Positions 5,131-5,612 of a stretch of DNA of 5,612 bases are shown one piece after another; within the stretch, counting starts at the first letter, position 1; each line of letters starts with the position of its first letter. The DNA lies in NCBI GenBank assembly GCA_934255105.1, contig CAKQNH010000376.1, forward strand, positions 1 to 5,612, in the 5' to 3' direction. Origin of the DNA: an uncultured Pirellulaceae bacterium. GTDB taxonomy: Bacteria > Planctomycetota > Planctomycetia > Pirellulales > Pirellulaceae. Both the position numbers and the translations under genes were made by a program. Below the pieces are notes generated by a model that made no database searches, was not told where the DNA came from, and saw nothing but the letters and a program-made list of their open reading frames with translations.

Positions 5131-5612
5131 CTAGTCGAATGCGTTTGCCGCGCGAGCCTTTTCGATTAATTTGGCTTCAGGGTCGCCCCGTCTGAGCGTG
5201 CTGAGGATCTCGTTGAGCTGCTGAATCTCCTCGTCTGACGTGAATTCACCCAACACCTTCTTGCGTTTGTCCAATGCCATGCCTTTGACGATGGCGACTA
5301 CATCGTCCATTTTTTCGTCTTTCAAGAATTGTTTGAGCTGCTCTTTGGCCAATTCGGGCGTGAGGGATTCAAGTGTCCGCTGAACTTCTTTGAGGCTTTC
5401 ATTATCCAAATTATTCTGTGTGGTTTCCAAGTAGCGGTAAAAATCGTCTTTGCGGCGATCAAAATCCTGGATCACTACTTTGTGCTCGGTCAACATCTCT
5501 TCCACTTGCCGCTTGTATTGCATGATGGAACGTTCACGCATGTCCATGCTCTTGCTTTGGCTCGCACGCTCCGATTCCACCTCTTCATAGGTCGGCACAG
5601 GAGTCTGCTGCG
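5131..5612 (-). CDS. C-terminal part of a MotE/YlxF-like flagellar protein (5' end outside the window)
   Basis: The minus-strand frame is open to the right edge and ends with TAG at 5131. A GTG at 5598 would give 155 residues, but it has no Shine-Dalgarno and the frame continues upstream (QQTP before it), so the true start is probably outside. Relative to that GTG, residues 8-75 are highly charged, heptad-like and likely coiled coil. Residues about 68-138 resemble the MgtE N-terminal-like helical domain of MotE: LTPELAKEQLKQFL, MDDVVAIVKGMALDKRKKVL, then DEEIQQLNEIL. There is no cysteine. MotE family members usually have an N-terminal membrane segment, here unseen; MotE acts as a chaperone for the periplasmic MotC in Sinorhizobium, and YlxF sits between fliJ and fliK in Bacillus. 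The position just before fliK matches that order. FliJ is an alternative for the coiled coil, but the MgtE_N-like C-terminus argues against it. Confidence 0.75.
   Translation of the reverse strand, partial: QQTPVPTYEEVESERASQSKSMDMRERSIMQYKRQVEEMLTEHKVVIQDFDRRKDDFYRYLETTQNNLDNESLKEVQRTLESLTPELAKEQLKQFLKDEKMDDVVAIVKGMALDKRKKVLGEFTSDEEIQQLNEILSTLRRGDPEAKLIEKARAANAFD

Overview
The window is a GC-rich bacterial chromosome segment with five protein-coding genes. Three are complete apart from start-site questions (a hydrolase, a J-domain chaperone and RnpA). fliK is also complete, and a partial gene sits at each end. The gene set fits Planctomycetota, probably a Pirellulaceae-like member: a subfamily-III haloalkane dehalogenase/OleB-like hydrolase, mostly weak Shine-Dalgarno signals, a chaperone-rnpA pair away from rpmH, and a flagellar cluster with a MotE/YlxF-like gene before fliK. 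This assignment is inference from gene content and not from any database match.

Layout from left to right. Positions 1-214 (minus) hold the first 71 codons of a signal-peptide-bearing exported protein that runs off the left edge. Positions 215-405 are intergenic: an AT-rich probable promoter, then a striking 80-bp imperfect palindrome (326-405) that starts at the base after the stop codon of the next gene. Positions 406-1335 (minus) encode an alpha/beta hydrolase with a full haloalkane dehalogenase/OleB-type active site. Positions 1336-1704 form a divergent regulatory region with several short dyads and a perfect match to the sigma-54 (RpoN) promoter consensus at 1567-1582, pointing rightward. 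Positions 1705-2691 (plus) encode a zinc-finger-free J-domain co-chaperone, followed 6 bp later by rnpA (2698-3171, plus), the protein subunit of RNase P. rnpA converges on fliK (3219-5060, minus), the flagellar hook-length ruler. fliK follows, in the same direction, the 3' part of a MotE/YlxF-like flagellar gene (5131-5612, minus) that is open at the right edge.

How the parts fit together. The right third is the end of a flagellar operon whose order (motE/ylxF-like then fliK) matches the classic fliI-fliJ-ylxF-fliK arrangement of Bacillus. The middle is a two-gene unit, chaperone plus RnpA, which may be under RpoN control. If confirmed, that would tie a folding factor and tRNA processing to an activator-dependent promoter. 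The left part has a hydrolase whose reaction could be either dehalogenation or beta-lactone decarboxylation; none of its possible OleA, OleC or OleD partners is visible here. I see no tRNA, rRNA, CRISPR array, transposase or phage gene. The most interesting signals are the sigma-54 element, the long hairpin abutting the hydrolase stop codon, and the unusual J-protein/rnpA pairing.
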